Part shown: one piece after another, positions 5,569-6,932 of the stretch
How the letters are laid out: each line of letters opens with the position of its first letter
Numbering within the stretch: position 1 is the stretch's first letter
From: Streptococcaceae bacterium
GTDB taxonomy: Bacteria; Bacillota; Bacilli; Lactobacillales; Streptococcaceae
Direction: 5' to 3'
NCBI GenBank assembly: GCA_031279745.1
Contig: JAITHN010000141.1
Span: 1 to 6,932, forward strand
DNA: 6,932 nt
The notes under the pieces: model-generated
Databases searched by the model: none
What the model saw: only the letters and a program-made list of their open reading frames with translations
Told to the model about the DNA's origin: nothing
Program-made: the position numbers and the translations under genes

Positions 5569-5619
5569 TCTAAATATCGGATAGAAAACTCTTAGTTCTA
5601 TTTATTTAGATTTTTTTTT
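5569..5619 (+). terminator. AT-rich terminator before secA
   Basis: A two-part stem: TCTAAATA (5569-5576) pairs with TATTTAGA (5603-5610), and inside it ATAGAA (5581-5586) pairs with TTCTAT (5596-5601) around a 9-nt loop, with a small asymmetric internal loop between. Nine T residues follow (5611-5619). The stem is AT-rich and so weaker than the other two terminators in the window. It would end transcripts from mazG-cca after array R. Confidence 0.72.
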
Positions 5620-5627
5620 GTTATAAT
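5619..5627 (+). promoter_or_regulatory. Extended -10 promoter of secA
   Basis: TGTTATAAT (5619-5627) is a perfect extended -10 element with consensus TATAAT at 5622-5627. No good -35 lies at 17-18 bp; the region is occupied by the terminator stem and T-run, and an extended -10 can function with a poor -35. Predicted start near 5634, giving a leader of about 40 nt before secA. Confidence 0.7.
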
Positions 5628-5672
5628 TGTAAGGAGAAATTCCTCGAGCTGGAATGAAAAGGAGTATGAAGA

Positions 5673-6932
5673 ATGAGAAATTTTGTAAAACGTGTGGTCG
5701 AAAATGATCAACATCAGATTAATAAAGTTGACAAAATTGCATTAAAAGTTGAAGCATTTGCGGATCAAATGGAGCAAATGAGCGATGAAGAATTAAAAGG
5801 GAACACGGAGCTGTTCAGAGAACGTTTTAAAAACGGTGAATCTTTGGATTCGTTGTTGCCTGAAGCTTTTGCTACGGTTCGTGAAGCGGCGAAACGTGTT
5901 CTTGGTTTATTTCCATATCATGTTCAAATCATGGGAGGAATCGTCTTGCATAACGGCGATATTCCAGAGATGAGAACGGGGGAAGGAAAAACGCTGACGT
6001 TGACCATGCCAGTTTATTTGAACGCGCTTGAAGGAAAAGGGGTTCACGTAGTAACGGTCAATGAATACCTTTCTGCTCGTGATGCGAGTGAAATGGGAGA
6101 GTTGTACAACTGGTTAGGACTTACAGTTGGTCTGAACATTTCTTCAAAATCAGCAGAAGAAAAGAGAGAAGCCTACGCTTGTGACATTACCTACTCTACC
6201 AATGCTGAGCTCGGATTTGATTATTTGCGTGATAACATGGTGGTTTACAAAAGCCAACTGGTTCAAAGGCCTTTGCACTTTGTTGTAGTCGATGAGGTTG
6301 ACTCCATCCTCATTGATGAAGCCAGAACGCCATTGATTATCTCAGGCCAAGCGGAGCAGTCGACTGCCATGTACACGCGAGTAGACAATTTTGTCAAAAC
6401 GTTGCAAGATGAAGATTATAAAATTGACATCCAGTCAAAAACGATTGGCTTGACAGAATCTGGAATTGACAAAGCGGAAGCACATTTCCGTTTGGATAAT
6501 TTGTATGATTTGGAAAATACGGCGTTGACGCACCACATGGATCAATCCTTACGCGCGAACTTCATCATGGAATTGGACAAAGATTATGTAGTAACCGAAG
6601 GAAAAGTCATGATCGTGGACCAATTTACGGGTCGTGTAATGGATGGTCGCCGTTATTCAGATGGACTACACCAAGCGATTGAAGCTAAAGAGCACGTTGA
6701 GATTGAAGACGAATCCAAAACAATGGCTTCGATTACGTATCAGAATTTTTTCCGTATGTATAGCAAACTTTCTGGTACAACAGGGACAGGGAAAACTGAG
6801 GAAGAAGAGTTCCGAGAAATCTACAACATGCAAGTATTCCCGATTCCAACCAACCGTCCGCCACAACGTATCGACTTCCCGGATGTTCTCTATCCTTCTT
6901 TGGAATCGAAGTTTAGAGCTGTTGTTCAGGAT
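5673..6932 (+). CDS. secA: Preprotein translocase ATPase SecA (5' part, cut by window end)
   Basis: Motor ATPase that drives unfolded preproteins through SecYEG. The window holds the first 420 codons, about half of the usual protein, with no stop before the edge. Visible motifs in order: canonical N-terminus MRNFVKRVVEND; Walker A MRTGEGKT (100-107); NEYLSARD (130-137); TNAELGFDYLRDN (176-188); Walker B DEVD (207-210) followed by SILIDEARTPLIISG; the preprotein cross-linking region; then VDQFTGRVMDGRRYSDGLHQA leading to the second nucleotide-binding fold. The N-terminus is that of housekeeping SecA1 rather than accessory SecA2. AAGGAG (5659-5664) sits 8 nt before the ATG. The conserved TGTAKTE reads TGTGKTE here (residues 370-376). 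Apparently transcribed from its own promoter; no secreted-protein or prfB neighbour is visible. Confidence 0.97.
   Translation, partial: MRNFVKRVVENDQHQINKVDKIALKVEAFADQMEQMSDEELKGNTELFRERFKNGESLDSLLPEAFATVREAAKRVLGLFPYHVQIMGGIVLHNGDIPEMRTGEGKTLTLTMPVYLNALEGKGVHVVTVNEYLSARDASEMGELYNWLGLTVGLNISSKSAEEKREAYACDITYSTNAELGFDYLRDNMVVYKSQLVQRPLHFVVVDEVDSILIDEARTPLIISGQAEQSTAMYTRVDNFVKTLQDEDYKIDIQSKTIGLTESGIDKAEAHFRLDNLYDLENTALTHHMDQSLRANFIMELDKDYVVTEGKVMIVDQFTGRVMDGRRYSDGLHQAIEAKEHVEIEDESKTMASITYQNFFRMYSKLSGTTGTGKTEEEEFREIYNMQVFPIPTNRPPQRIDFPDVLYPSLESKFRAVVQD

Noticed and set aside
5200..5595. 131-residue plus-strand frame across array R
   Set aside because: It is open only because repeat periods 60 and 72 are multiples of three. 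It has no ribosome site, and the equivalent repeats in arrays L and M appear in other frames or on the other strand.

Overview
The window looks like chromosome of a low-G+C Lactobacillales bacterium, most likely enterococcus-like. The evidence is AT-rich coding DNA, strong GGAGG-type ribosome sites, and housekeeping proteins (YidC lipoprotein-type insertase, YbaB/EbfC, YpjD-type MazG, class II CCA-adding enzyme, SecA) that read like Enterococcaceae versions. I cannot name the species from sequence alone.

Layout, left to right: repeat array L (1-318); yidC (398-1348); a tract of short degenerate tandem repeats (1350-1560) ending in a strong terminator (1596-1628); repeat array M (about 1681-2113); a short featureless stretch; ybaB (2361-2669) with a palindromic terminator; a G+C-richer 600-base region with three 45-bp tandem repeats and a broken minus-strand frame (2699-3226); a mazG-like gene (3310-3666); a 150-base gap made by an old 154-base-offset duplication of the mazG/cca junction; cca (3817-5031); repeat array R (about 5059-5530); an AT-rich terminator abutting an extended -10 promoter; and the first 420 codons of secA (5673 to the window edge). 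All five genes point rightward.

The genes are ordinary: YidC and SecA serve protein export and membrane insertion, Cca matures tRNA ends, the MazG-like protein probably cleans up nucleotide triphosphates, and YbaB binds DNA. Only mazG and cca look like an operon. The five genes are not in the arrangement usual for this group and are spaced by large repeat-filled gaps, which suggests past rearrangement.

The striking content is intergenic. Arrays L, M and R share one rigid architecture. 'Boxes' start with GTAA and end with TTAC (a few have one changed base) and come in two sizes, 31-32 and 42-43 nt. They are separated by linkers that are exactly 29 nt in all 16 cases bounded on both sides. The linkers are not unique spacers: they fall into about six recurring families shared between arrays and between strands, and several are quasi-palindromic. 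Box ends come in three interchangeable flavours (GTAAAAAATGC, GTAAGCATGC, GTAACTTWTGC). Array L is inverted relative to M and R. I do not recognise this as a named repeat family, and it is the best candidate here for something undescribed.
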